Positions 57,255-64,000 of a DNA stretch of 64,000 nucleotides are shown in pieces. The notes beneath the pieces were generated by a model. The model had not been told where the DNA came from. It made no database searches and saw only the letters and a program-made list of their open reading frames with translations. Position numbers and translations under genes: made by a program. The DNA lies in assembly GCF_002968285.2 (NCBI RefSeq), contig NZ_CP134400.1, positions 3,844,001-3,908,000 on the forward strand, written 5' to 3'. Every line of letters begins with the position of its first letter. Within the stretch, counting starts at the first letter, position 1. Origin of the DNA: Mycobacterium sp. ITM-2016-00318 (lineage in GTDB: Bacteria > Actinomycetota > Actinomycetes > Mycobacteriales > Mycobacteriaceae).

Positions 57255-58520
57255 TCACGTGGTGTTGGCGAGCTGCTTCTGCGCGTAAAGCCGCGCCCAC
57301 TCCTTGCGGGGCCGGATCGAGACGTCGACGTCGGCAGCCTTGGCGCGCAGCGCGCCCGTCGTCGCCTGCTCCTTCGGGGTCAGCTTGAACGGATCCCAAC
57401 CGAAGAACCGGCACGAGTTCTGCCAGGTGATCTTGTTGATGTCGGTGTCGTCGGCACCCGCGGCGGTCAACTCGGCCAGCACCTGTTCGGGCGCATCGGG
57501 CCAGAAGCAGTCGGAGTGCGGATAGTCGCACTCCCACGCGATGATGTCGATGCCGATCTCATGGCGCAGCTTCAACGACGTCTTGTCGGTGACATAGCAG
57601 GCCAGCGAGTGCTCGCGGAACACGTCGCTCGGCAGCTTGTCGCCGAAGTCTCGCCGCAACCACTTCTGGTTCGTGTAATGCCGGTCGCTGCGGTCGAGGT
57701 AGAACGGAATCCAGCCGATGCCCCCCTCGGAGAACGCGAACTTCAGATCCGGATAGTTGCGCATCGCCGGTCCCCACAGCAGATCCTGTGCGCACATCGC
57801 CGACACCTGGGTGGCGAGGATGATCAGGTTGTCGATCGGTGCGTTGGGCGCCATGCTGATCGCCCCGAAGCCGGTGCCGATGTGCAGGCACATCACCACG
57901 TTCTCCTCGGACAGGGTACGAAACACCGGTCCCCAGTATTCGTCGTCGTGATAGCTGGGAAGGCCTTCCAGGTGAGGCAGTTCCGGCATCGTGACGGCAC
58001 GGCAGCCCTTGGCGGCGACGCGGCGGATCTCGGTGCACATCGCCTCGGGGTTCCATGTCGGCAGCACCGCGATCGGGATGAATCGGTCGGGGTAGCTGCC
58101 CGCCCACTCGTCGATGTGCCAGTCGTTGTAGGCCGACACCATCACCAGCGTGACGTCCTCGCGGTGCATGTTGAGATGACGCGCGGAGAATCCGGTGAAC
58201 GTCGGGAAGCACATCGACGCGAGGATGCCGTTGCGGTTCATGTCGCGGACACGCTCGTGGACGTCGTAGACGCCCGGCCGCATCTCGGCGAAGCCGGCGG
58301 GGTCGCGGCCCCACTCCTCTGCCGGCCATGACACCACGGCGTTGAGGCCGCTGACGCCCTGTGGCCTGCCCTGATACATCCACTGGTCGACGCCCTTGTC
58401 GTCGGTAACGACGATCGGCGCCTCTGCTTTGTACTTGGCAGGCACATGGTTGAGGAACATGTCGGGCGGTTCGACGACGTGGTCGTCGATGCTCACCAGG
58501 ATCAGGTCATCGGTCCGCAT
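57255..58520 (-). CDS. Amidohydrolase 2 family metal-dependent hydrolase/decarboxylase
   Basis: A 421-residue enzyme and the longest of the four amidohydrolases. The N-terminal metal motif is SIDDHVVEPPDMFLNHVP (about 9-26), the middle His is in VMCLHIGTGFG, and the barrel end is AFSEGGIGWIPFYLDR and AWECDYPHSDCFWPDAPE with a conserved Asp-His. Compared with the other three it keeps more of the metal ligands. It is divergent from an AraC regulator with only 24 bases between start codons, so the regulator probably controls it. Confidence 0.88.
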   Translation of the reverse strand: MRTDDLILVSIDDHVVEPPDMFLNHVPAKYKAEAPIVVTDDKGVDQWMYQGRPQGVSGLNAVVSWPAEEWGRDPAGFAEMRPGVYDVHERVRDMNRNGILASMCFPTFTGFSARHLNMHREDVTLVMVSAYNDWHIDEWAGSYPDRFIPIAVLPTWNPEAMCTEIRRVAAKGCRAVTMPELPHLEGLPSYHDDEYWGPVFRTLSEENVVMCLHIGTGFGAISMAPNAPIDNLIILATQVSAMCAQDLLWGPAMRNYPDLKFAFSEGGIGWIPFYLDRSDRHYTNQKWLRRDFGDKLPSDVFREHSLACYVTDKTSLKLRHEIGIDIIAWECDYPHSDCFWPDAPEQVLAELTAAGADDTDINKITWQNSCRFFGWDPFKLTPKEQATTGALRAKAADVDVSIRPRKEWARLYAQKQLANTT

Positions 58521-58544
58521 AACCTAGTAGTACCGTCTACGGGC

Positions 58545-59411
58545 ATGACCGGCTCTGCGCTTTCGGACAGAGATTTGCCCGGAACGGCCAACAGCGATCT
58601 GGGCACCGTAACGGCCAACCGCCCCGGACGGGTCATCGAGCTGCGTCGCGGGGGGCGGGCGCTCGGCGGAAGCTACCTGTATCAGGGCGAAGGCCTGATC
58701 ACCGGCTGGCATTCGCACGAAGTGCACCAGATCGAGTACGCGATCGGCGGTGTCGTCGAGGTCGAGACCGCCTCGGCGCACTACCTCCTGCCACCCCAGC
58801 AGGCGGCCTGGATCCCCGCCGGGCTCGAACACCAGGCGACGATGTCTCCCGATGTGCGGACCATCGCGGTGATGTTCGACGGTCAGATGATCCCGACCGG
58901 CCGCGACCGCGCCCGAATACTCGCGGTCTCGCCGCTCATCCGCGAGATGATGATCTATGCGCTGCGCTGGCCGATCGATCGCCCACACGGTGACGACATC
59001 TCCGACGCCTTCTTCCGGACCCTTGCCGACCTGGTGACCGAGGCGCTGGACCATGAAGCGCCGCTGAGCCTTCCGACGTCCGAGCATCCCATCGTCGCCG
59101 CGGCGATGAACTACACCAAGAAGCACCTGCAGTCGGCGACAGCGGATCAGGTGAGCCGCGCGGTCGCGGTGTCCGAACGCACTCTCCGCCGCCTCTTCCA
59201 CGATCAACTCGGGCTCTCATGGCGCACCTACCTGCTGCACGCCCGCATGCTGCGCGCGATGGCACTCCTGGCCTCACCAGGGCAGGCGGTGCAGGAGACG
59301 TCGACTGCGGTCGGTTTCGACAGCCTGAGCTCGTTCACCCGCGCGTTCACCCAGTTCAGCGGTGAGACGCCGTCGACATACCGGAAACGGATTGTCGGCG
59401 AGCGGGTTTGA
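58545..59411 (+). CDS. AraC-family transcriptional regulator
   Basis: A 288-residue regulator with an N-terminal cupin-like effector domain (GWHSHEVHQIEYAIGG, then PPQQAAWIPAGLEHQA). The C-terminal double HTH includes VSRAVAVSERTLRRLFHDQL and AVGFDSLSSFTRAFTQFSGE (about 200-285). Such proteins usually activate neighbouring genes in response to a small molecule. The start gives MTGSALSDRD. It is divergent from the amidohydrolase at 57255. Confidence 0.9.
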   Translation: MTGSALSDRDLPGTANSDLGTVTANRPGRVIELRRGGRALGGSYLYQGEGLITGWHSHEVHQIEYAIGGVVEVETASAHYLLPPQQAAWIPAGLEHQATMSPDVRTIAVMFDGQMIPTGRDRARILAVSPLIREMMIYALRWPIDRPHGDDISDAFFRTLADLVTEALDHEAPLSLPTSEHPIVAAAMNYTKKHLQSATADQVSRAVAVSERTLRRLFHDQLGLSWRTYLLHARMLRAMALLASPGQAVQETSTAVGFDSLSSFTRAFTQFSGETPSTYRKRIVGERV

Positions 59412-59414
59412 CGA

Positions 59415-60038
59415 CTACTCGGGGCGACGGAACAACCCTTCGCGCAGCAGCATGGTGACCGAAGCATGCCACCGTTGCAATTGAGCGGGACTGGTCAGCG
59501 GCTCGGGCAGATTGCGTTCGATGTGGCCGCGCAGGATGAAAGTGCCGAGAGCCAGCACGAGTGAGTTGACCGCAGCCCACGTCAGATCGAGATCTGGTCG
59601 GGTCTCGCCGCGTTCGCCGCGTTGATTCCAGCGAGCGGTGCCGGAATTCAGCAGGGCGTCGAAGATCGTGTAGCCGACTGGTCGGCCGTCGATCAACGCA
59701 CGTCCGACATAGTCGACGATGTCCGGCAGCTCGGAGATCATCCGGGTCACTCGATCGCCGATTTCGGCGACAGAGTCCGATGTGCTGGCCGGTATCTCCT
59801 GTGTGATCTGGGTTATCACCACGGTGAGGACGTAGTCGTCCACCGCCTTGATCAAACCCTCTTTCGTGGCGAAATGGTGTTGCACCAAACCAAGTGACAC
59901 ACCGGCTGCCGACGCAACCGCGCGCAGGGATGTGTTGGTGAAGCCATGTGTCGCGAAGCTCTTCATCGCCGCATTGCGGATTCGTTCTGCGGGAGAGGTA
60001 CCCGGGCGGACGCGCTGGGCGTCCGGAAGCACGGTCAC
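59415..60038 (-). CDS. TetR-family transcriptional regulator
   Basis: A 207-residue TetR protein. The HTH is in IRNAAMKSFATHGFTNTSLR and SAAGVSLGLVQHHFATKEGL (about 20-65). It is not closely related to the two TetR proteins at 9456 and 10888. The divergent region with the whiB6-like gene holds three palindromes with four-base spacers, which are likely its operators. The start is GTG. Confidence 0.88.
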   Translation of the reverse strand: MTVLPDAQRVRPGTSPAERIRNAAMKSFATHGFTNTSLRAVASAAGVSLGLVQHHFATKEGLIKAVDDYVLTVVITQITQEIPASTSDSVAEIGDRVTRMISELPDIVDYVGRALIDGRPVGYTIFDALLNSGTARWNQRGERGETRPDLDLTWAAVNSLVLALGTFILRGHIERNLPEPLTSPAQLQRWHASVTMLLREGLFRRPE

Positions 60039-60071
60039 GGTCCCTCATTCTCGGTGGTCACAGGCCCAACA

Positions 60072-60136
60072 GTAGACAATACAACCGTATGGTGTCTACA
60101 GTACGGTCATATTGCAACCGCAATACACCCGTATTG
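60072..60136. promoter_or_regulatory. Three tandem palindromic operators between TetR and whiB6-like genes
   Basis: Nested and tandem inverted repeats occur here. GTAGACA and TGTCTAC (60072-60078, 60093-60099) flank ATAC-AACC-GTAT. TATTGC-AACC-GCAATA spans 60110-60125. CAATAC-ACCC-GTATTG spans 60121-60136. Each inner repeat has a four-base spacer reading AACC or ACCC. The layout suggests cooperative binding of a TetR dimer that represses both genes. Confidence 0.7.
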
Positions 60137-60170
60137 TGGGCCACAGCCCGAGGGGAAGGCGAAGAAGTCC

Positions 60171-60440
60171 ATGCACCCCATGCTTTTGGAAGACGAGTCG
60201 ACGTTCGCCTGCACGAGCGACCCCGACCGTTGGACGACAATCGCCGACGACGGCGCCAAAGCGCTCTGCCGTGCGTGCCCGCGCCGATGGGCATGCGCTC
60301 GGGAGGCTTGCAAGACGCCAGGAGCCGAGGGCCTCTGGGCAGGCATCTTCGTGCCCGAGGCCGGCCGCGGCCGCCGCCACGCCCTCAAGCAGCTACGCGA
60401 GTTGGCTGAACAGCATGGATTTCCTGTGCACGACAAGTGA
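60171..60440 (+). CDS. whiB6: WhiB6-like iron-sulfur regulator
   Basis: An 89-residue Wbl protein. The four cluster Cys are C14, C33, C36 and C42, in FACTSDPDRW, LCRACPRRW and ACAREAC, and the turn motif reads EGLWAGIF. The pattern CTSDPDRWTT, ALCRACPRRW and GAEGLWAGIFVPE matches M. tuberculosis WhiB6 closely from memory; an extra Cys (C47) is present. Wbl proteins sense redox or NO through a [4Fe-4S] cluster and partner with sigma factor. It lies downstream of TetR-type operators, and its N-terminus is shorter than that of the tuberculosis protein. Confidence 0.85.
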   Translation: MHPMLLEDESTFACTSDPDRWTTIADDGAKALCRACPRRWACAREACKTPGAEGLWAGIFVPEAGRGRRHALKQLRELAEQHGFPVHDK

Positions 60441-60552
60441 CGAGCCGGGTGCAGTGACAGCGAACCTGCCTCTGGACTGTTAGGTTTCGATGCCGCCGAT
60501 ACGGGGCAAATCAGTGCCGTCCCGATCGTTGGTCATTAGCTAGGAGATCGTC

Positions 60553-60786
60553 ATGGGTGAGCGCCCTGCATCCGCCGACGCGCCCGTGTCCGAGGCACTT
60601 GCCACCACCGGACTGTTCTTGAACCTGGCCTCGGTTATCGCAATCGCGGTATGCCTCGCGAGTTGGGGTGCGTCGGATGCCGTGTGGCCGGCCGCCGCAG
60701 GCGTCGCGGCGCTGTTGACGTTCGCAGCCAGTCTCGTGTGCTTCAGCAAGCAGGCCGAGGACCGCGAGGTTCAGCAGATCGCCTGA
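60553..60786 (+). CDS. Small two-helix membrane protein of unknown function
   Basis: A 77-residue protein with two hydrophobic segments (about 19-38 and 44-65) and a charged C-terminus KQAEDREVQQIA. I recognise no family. GGAG lies eight bases upstream in TAGGAGATCGTC. It ends three bases before the start of the antibiotic-monooxygenase-like gene, so both are probably transcribed together. The 112 bases between it and the whiB6-like gene hold no recognisable feature. Confidence 0.6.
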   Translation: MGERPASADAPVSEALATTGLFLNLASVIAIAVCLASWGASDAVWPAAAGVAALLTFAASLVCFSKQAEDREVQQIA

Positions 60787-60789
60787 CCG

Positions 60790-61113
60790 ATGATCTTCAT
60801 CGTCGTCAAGTTCAAGCCGAAGCCCGAATACATCGAGAGCTTCCTGGACAGGGTGGCCGGGTTCACCGCAGCCACCCGTAACGAGGCGGGCAATCTGTTC
60901 TTCGACTGGTCACGCAGCGTCGAGGATCCCTCGGAATACGTTCTCGTGGAGGGCTTCCGCGACGGCGACGCCGGCAACCAGCACGTCACGAGCGAGCACT
61001 TCGAGAATTTCGTCGCCGAGGCGCCCGCGCTCCTGACGTCGACGCCTCTCATCATCAGTCATGAGATCGACGCGAACGGTTGGGGCGAGATGGGTGAGAT
61101 AACGGTCGACTAG
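60790..61113 (+). CDS. Antibiotic biosynthesis monooxygenase (ABM)/YgiN-like protein
   Basis: A 107-residue dimeric alpha+beta barrel protein. Supporting segments are IVVKFKPKPEYIESFLDRV, RNEAGNLFFDWSRSVEDPSE and VTSEHFENFVAEAPALL. Relatives are quinone reductases/monooxygenases such as YgiN and heme-binding Isd proteins, which act on quinols or heme without a tightly bound cofactor. It ends overlapping by four bases the stop of the minus-strand acyltransferase gene. Confidence 0.8.
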   Translation: MIFIVVKFKPKPEYIESFLDRVAGFTAATRNEAGNLFFDWSRSVEDPSEYVLVEGFRDGDAGNQHVTSEHFENFVAEAPALLTSTPLIISHEIDANGWGEMGEITVD

Positions 61114-62537
61114 CCGGACGACGGCGCCGCGAGTTCCATGGCGGTGGGCACCGAAGTCAGAGTGGGCGAAAAGCCTGCGGCCCGGCGGATCTCACCGAAT
61201 GAGCGGACCAGTGCGTCGGTGACTTCATGGGGATCGCGCACGGTTCGGTCGTCGGCGAGCACAGAGATGTTGAACTGGTCGACATAGCTCCACACGGTGA
61301 TGTTGAGTCCACAGCCGGCTGTCAGCGGTCCGACCGAATACAGCTCGTTGAGCACGATGTCGCCGAACCGCCCGCGTTCGCGCGGTCCAGGCACGTTCGA
61401 GACAGGCACGTTGAACACCCGCAGCTTTGCCTCTCGCCGCGCGGATCTGGCGAACACCGCAGGTGCCAGCGCCGGCGGCAGGAACTCCATCCACCTCGCG
61501 GAGAACTCCGGGCCGAGCAGACGGTAATTCTCCTTGGCCACGTCGGCTGCGAGTCTCGTCAGCCGCGTGCGCTCGAGGGTATCGTCCACCTGAACCGGCA
61601 GCGTCACCACCATGCCGCCGAGTTCGTTGCCTGCGTAGCGATCCGGAGACAGGTCCAGGCTCGACGGCACGGAGGCGACGATCGGTTCGTCCGCGTGTCC
61701 GTCGTAGCGCAACAGCAGCTCCCGAAGCGCGCCCGCCGCCACCGCGAGAACGAGTGTGTTGATGGTGATGCCGAGTGCCTTGCCGGCCTCCTTCACGTCG
61801 GCCAGCGACAGGGTCGCGCTGGCGTACTCCCGCTGAGGAGAAACCACGTGGTTCATGAAGGTATCGGGCGCGTTCAAGCCGCTGGTGATCGATGGATGTC
61901 GATTGCGGCTCAGGGACCTTCGAATCACTCTCGTCATGCCAGTTGCGGTATAGCCGATGAGGGCCGGCAGTCGGCCGATCTGTCCGATGTGGTCACGCGC
62001 CGCCGCACCGATCAACTCACGCGGCGTCGGCATCGGATCCGGGCTTGCTACCGGCACAGACTCGCCGGGCGCGTATGCCATCGCCCGTGCCATGAGGTTC
62101 GCCGACGCGACGCCGTCGGCGAGCGAATGATGCACCTTCCCCACGACGGCGATGCGATTGTCTTGCAGCCCTTCGACGAAGTGGAATTCCCATAGCGGGC
62201 GGTTGCGGTCCAGCGCCGTGCTGGCGATGTCGCCGATCACCCCGGCGAGGCTGCGCCTGCCGCCGTCCCCTGGCACCTGCCTGCGTCGCAGGTGGTAGTC
62301 CAGCTCGACATCACAATTCTCCAGCCACATCGGATGGTGGAGTTTTCGGGAGATGTCGATCATCCGGTAGCGCAGCGGATCCATCAGCGGAAGGCGTTGC
62401 CGCACCAGTTCACGGAAGGTGTCGAAGGCCAGGCCGGACGGCCCGCCGTCGATGACGGCGATCTTCATGGTGTGCGTGTGCACCTCAGGCGTCTCGCTGT
62501 ACAAGAGCATGGCGTCGTAGCCGCTCAGGCGCTTCAC
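61110..62537 (-). CDS. Wax ester synthase/diacylglycerol acyltransferase (WS/DGAT)
   Basis: A 475-residue acyltransferase. The HHxxxDG active-site motif is in VHHSLADGVASA, and the N-terminus LSGYDAMLLYSETPEVHTH, the NELGGMVVTLPV segment and the late NVPGPRERGRFG are conserved in the family. It makes triacylglycerol or wax esters from acyl-CoA at the membrane surface. The start is GTG before KRLSGYD. It follows the esterase gene by ten bases on the same strand, which fits storage lipid turnover. Confidence 0.92.
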   Translation of the reverse strand: MKRLSGYDAMLLYSETPEVHTHTMKIAVIDGGPSGLAFDTFRELVRQRLPLMDPLRYRMIDISRKLHHPMWLENCDVELDYHLRRRQVPGDGGRRSLAGVIGDIASTALDRNRPLWEFHFVEGLQDNRIAVVGKVHHSLADGVASANLMARAMAYAPGESVPVASPDPMPTPRELIGAAARDHIGQIGRLPALIGYTATGMTRVIRRSLSRNRHPSITSGLNAPDTFMNHVVSPQREYASATLSLADVKEAGKALGITINTLVLAVAAGALRELLLRYDGHADEPIVASVPSSLDLSPDRYAGNELGGMVVTLPVQVDDTLERTRLTRLAADVAKENYRLLGPEFSARWMEFLPPALAPAVFARSARREAKLRVFNVPVSNVPGPRERGRFGDIVLNELYSVGPLTAGCGLNITVWSYVDQFNISVLADDRTVRDPHEVTDALVRSFGEIRRAAGFSPTLTSVPTAMELAAPSSG

Positions 62538-62547
62538 AACGATCAGC

Positions 62548-63771
62548 TCACGAGACAGCGGCAAGCGTGCGACGTCGATGAATCTCGTTGAGGAACAGAC
62601 CGATCGAGGTGCAGGCGGGGCCCGTACAGCTCCCGTCGATGAGATCGAAGCCGTGCTGAGCTCCCGGCAGCTCGAGGTATCCGACCGTCTCTCGTGAGGT
62701 GGCGCGGAGTTGGTCGACGAACGTTCTCGCCTGTGCCACTGGGATGACGAAGTCTGAGCTTCCGTGGACGACGAAGAACGGTGGTGCGCCGTCGGTCGTG
62801 CGCGCGATCGGAGACGCATCGAGGTAGATGTCTTGGTGGCGTTCGTAGCTGCGTTGAACCACGATGTTCTCGAGGAAGTCGACGAACCCGTCACGCTCGG
62901 GAGTGGACCGATCGTGCCAGTCGTAGCGCCCGTAGATCGAGACGGCGGCGTTCACCGTCGTGTTCGAACCGGTCTCCAATTCGCCCTCGAAGCAGGAGTC
63001 GCCCGGGGTCAACGCGGCCAGAGATGCCAGATGGCCGCCGGCCGAGCACCCCGCGATGGTGACGAAGTCGCGGTCACCGCCGTAGCGGTCGACGTTGGCG
63101 CGGGCCCAGGCGATCGCGGCCTTGACGTCCATCACGTGTCGAGGCCAGCGGTTCCGAGGCGATACCCGATAGTCGATCGCCAGACACACCCACCCCGCAG
63201 CAGCGAGATGGGACATCAGCGCCGAACCCTGGAAGGTGCGACTGCCGTGCACCCATGCGCCACCGGGAACGAAGATCACAACGGGCGCGGGGGCTTTCGG
63301 AAGTTCGGGCAGGCGCCACACATCCAGCAGGTGACCGTCGTGCGGGCCATAGCGCACGGCGGTCTTGTGCACATAGCGGCGTCGCTGCTCGACCATGCGA
63401 AACGCGGGCGCCAAGCGCTGCGGCAACGGCCACGAAACACCGTCGAGGTCGCCGATGATGCCCTTCAGAGAAGCACTGCAGACCTCCGCGAGGAGGGGCA
63501 CCGGCGCCGGCGGTTCGTCGACCGTCGGTTCTTCGGCGGTCGCCGGTTGTTCCCGCTGCTGCCGGATCTCGCCGACCGCGCGCGGCACCATGCGCGACCC
63601 CCACGCTCCGATGGCGGCCATGGTGACCAGTGGTCCGAGTCGACTACCGATCAACGGCAAGGCCGTGAGCGATTCGGCCAACGCGATCGCCGACTGCACC
63701 GGCCTGCCACGAGCAAGCAGCTTTGCCGCCGAACACGGTGTCGACGCTGGTTTGTCGCCTTGGGGCGTCAT
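62548..63771 (-). CDS. Alpha/beta-hydrolase esterase
   Basis: A 407-residue carboxylesterase of the hormone-sensitive lipase/BD-FAE type. The oxyanion loop reads PGGAWVHG, the nucleophile Ser is in GCSAGGHLAS, and the acid and His are in SSDFVIPVAQA and GAQHGFDL. An N-terminal region of about 130 residues before the core contains one hydrophobic stretch. The ATG giving MTPQGDKPAST is preferred. It is in one operon with the WS/DGAT gene. Confidence 0.88.
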   Translation of the reverse strand: MTPQGDKPASTPCSAAKLLARGRPVQSAIALAESLTALPLIGSRLGPLVTMAAIGAWGSRMVPRAVGEIRQQREQPATAEEPTVDEPPAPVPLLAEVCSASLKGIIGDLDGVSWPLPQRLAPAFRMVEQRRRYVHKTAVRYGPHDGHLLDVWRLPELPKAPAPVVIFVPGGAWVHGSRTFQGSALMSHLAAAGWVCLAIDYRVSPRNRWPRHVMDVKAAIAWARANVDRYGGDRDFVTIAGCSAGGHLASLAALTPGDSCFEGELETGSNTTVNAAVSIYGRYDWHDRSTPERDGFVDFLENIVVQRSYERHQDIYLDASPIARTTDGAPPFFVVHGSSDFVIPVAQARTFVDQLRATSRETVGYLELPGAQHGFDLIDGSCTGPACTSIGLFLNEIHRRRTLAAVS

Positions 63772-63853
63772 TGCGCGAATGTACCGCCGCGAAGCTCCGA
63801 TGCCGGTCACATTTCGCGTGGGAGGGAGAACTTTGCTTGCGCCGGCCGCGGTG

Positions 63854-64000
63854 CTAGAAGGGCCGGCAGTCCATGATCGTCGGATCCCACCAGCCCGTGG
63901 GGAGACAGTCCTTCATCGGAGCACCGGTGGGACGGCACACGTTGGCGATGGGATCCCACCATTCTGTGCCCAGGGCACAGTCCGCGTGGCTGACGGCGGG
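63854..64000 (-). CDS. Secreted Cys-rich protein with WWDP repeats (partial)
   Basis: The last 49 codons of a gene running off the right edge. The visible part, AVSHADCALGTEWWDP and then CLPTGWWDPTIMDCRPF, has four Cys residues and two copies of the pattern C-x-x-G-x-x-W-W-D-P. The AVSHAD before the first Cys looks like the end of a signal peptide cleaved by signal peptidase I. The mature protein would be about 44 residues with two disulfides. The family is unknown. Confidence 0.6.
   Translation of the reverse strand, partial: PAVSHADCALGTEWWDPIANVCRPTGAPMKDCLPTGWWDPTIMDCRPF

Overview
The window looks like chromosomal DNA of a Mycobacterium or Mycolicibacterium. The GC content is high and operons are packed with four-base start/stop overlaps. 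The genes include a WhiB6-like regulator, a wax ester/diacylglycerol acyltransferase, five cytochromes P450, an NDMA-dependent alcohol dehydrogenase and a mycofactocin-coupled SDR, and two intergenic repeats resemble mycobacterial MIRU elements. I see no rRNA, tRNA, insertion sequence, phage gene or CRISPR array. Nearly everything is catabolic or regulatory.

Layout. (1) 1-8276: a two-subunit B12-dependent acyl-CoA mutase with unusual active-site residues, divergent from an SDR, an acyl-CoA ligase, a small protein, and two MHS-family transporters flanking a DUF1445 protein. This looks like uptake, activation and isomerisation of a small organic acid. (2) 8273-21835: a long, tightly coupled gene run. 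It starts with two paralogous TetR genes and two paralogous polytopic membrane proteins. It continues with single-pass microproteins, a NorD-like VWA protein and a NorQ/CbbQ-like AAA+ ATPase, then three P450s, a DapB-like dehydrogenase, a VOC protein, an EXPERA-domain (TMEM97/EBP-like) membrane protein and an SDR. Palindromes of the form TGACT-N2-AGTCA lie before the first genes. This is the best candidate in the window for an undescribed system. (3) 21852-41901: Rieske oxygenases, an aldehyde dehydrogenase, hot-dog hydratases, acyl-CoA ligase, P450s, a double CaiB-type CoA transferase, a FadR-type GntR regulator, an SDR, two amidohydrolases, a Rieske ferredoxin-like protein, an NDMA-dependent ADH and an alpha/beta-hydrolase/cyclase. 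(4) 42004-55298: a minus-strand operon (ligase, crotonase, free lipoyl domain, E1 beta and alpha, EthD-like protein, mycofactocin SDR), a divergent plus-strand operon (two acyl-CoA dehydrogenases, CoA transferase, crotonase), and a KstD-like flavoprotein with a Rieske oxygenase. (5) 55396-64000: two amidohydrolases, a yaaA gene broken by an in-frame stop, AraC and TetR regulators, a whiB6-like gene, a monooxygenase-like small protein, WS/DGAT, an esterase and the end of a secreted Cys-rich protein.

How the parts may work together (inference): P450s and Rieske oxygenases hydroxylate a hydrophobic, possibly terpenoid or steroid-like, substrate. Mycofactocin-linked dehydrogenases and the aldehyde dehydrogenase oxidise it. 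Ligases or CoA transferases make CoA esters, and acyl-CoA dehydrogenases, hydratases, crotonases and an E1/lipoyl enzyme shorten the chain. Related AT-rich elements in front of many of these operons suggest one shared regulator, plausibly the local FadR-type GntR protein. No ferredoxin reductase for the oxygenases is present. The substrate cannot be named from sequence alone.
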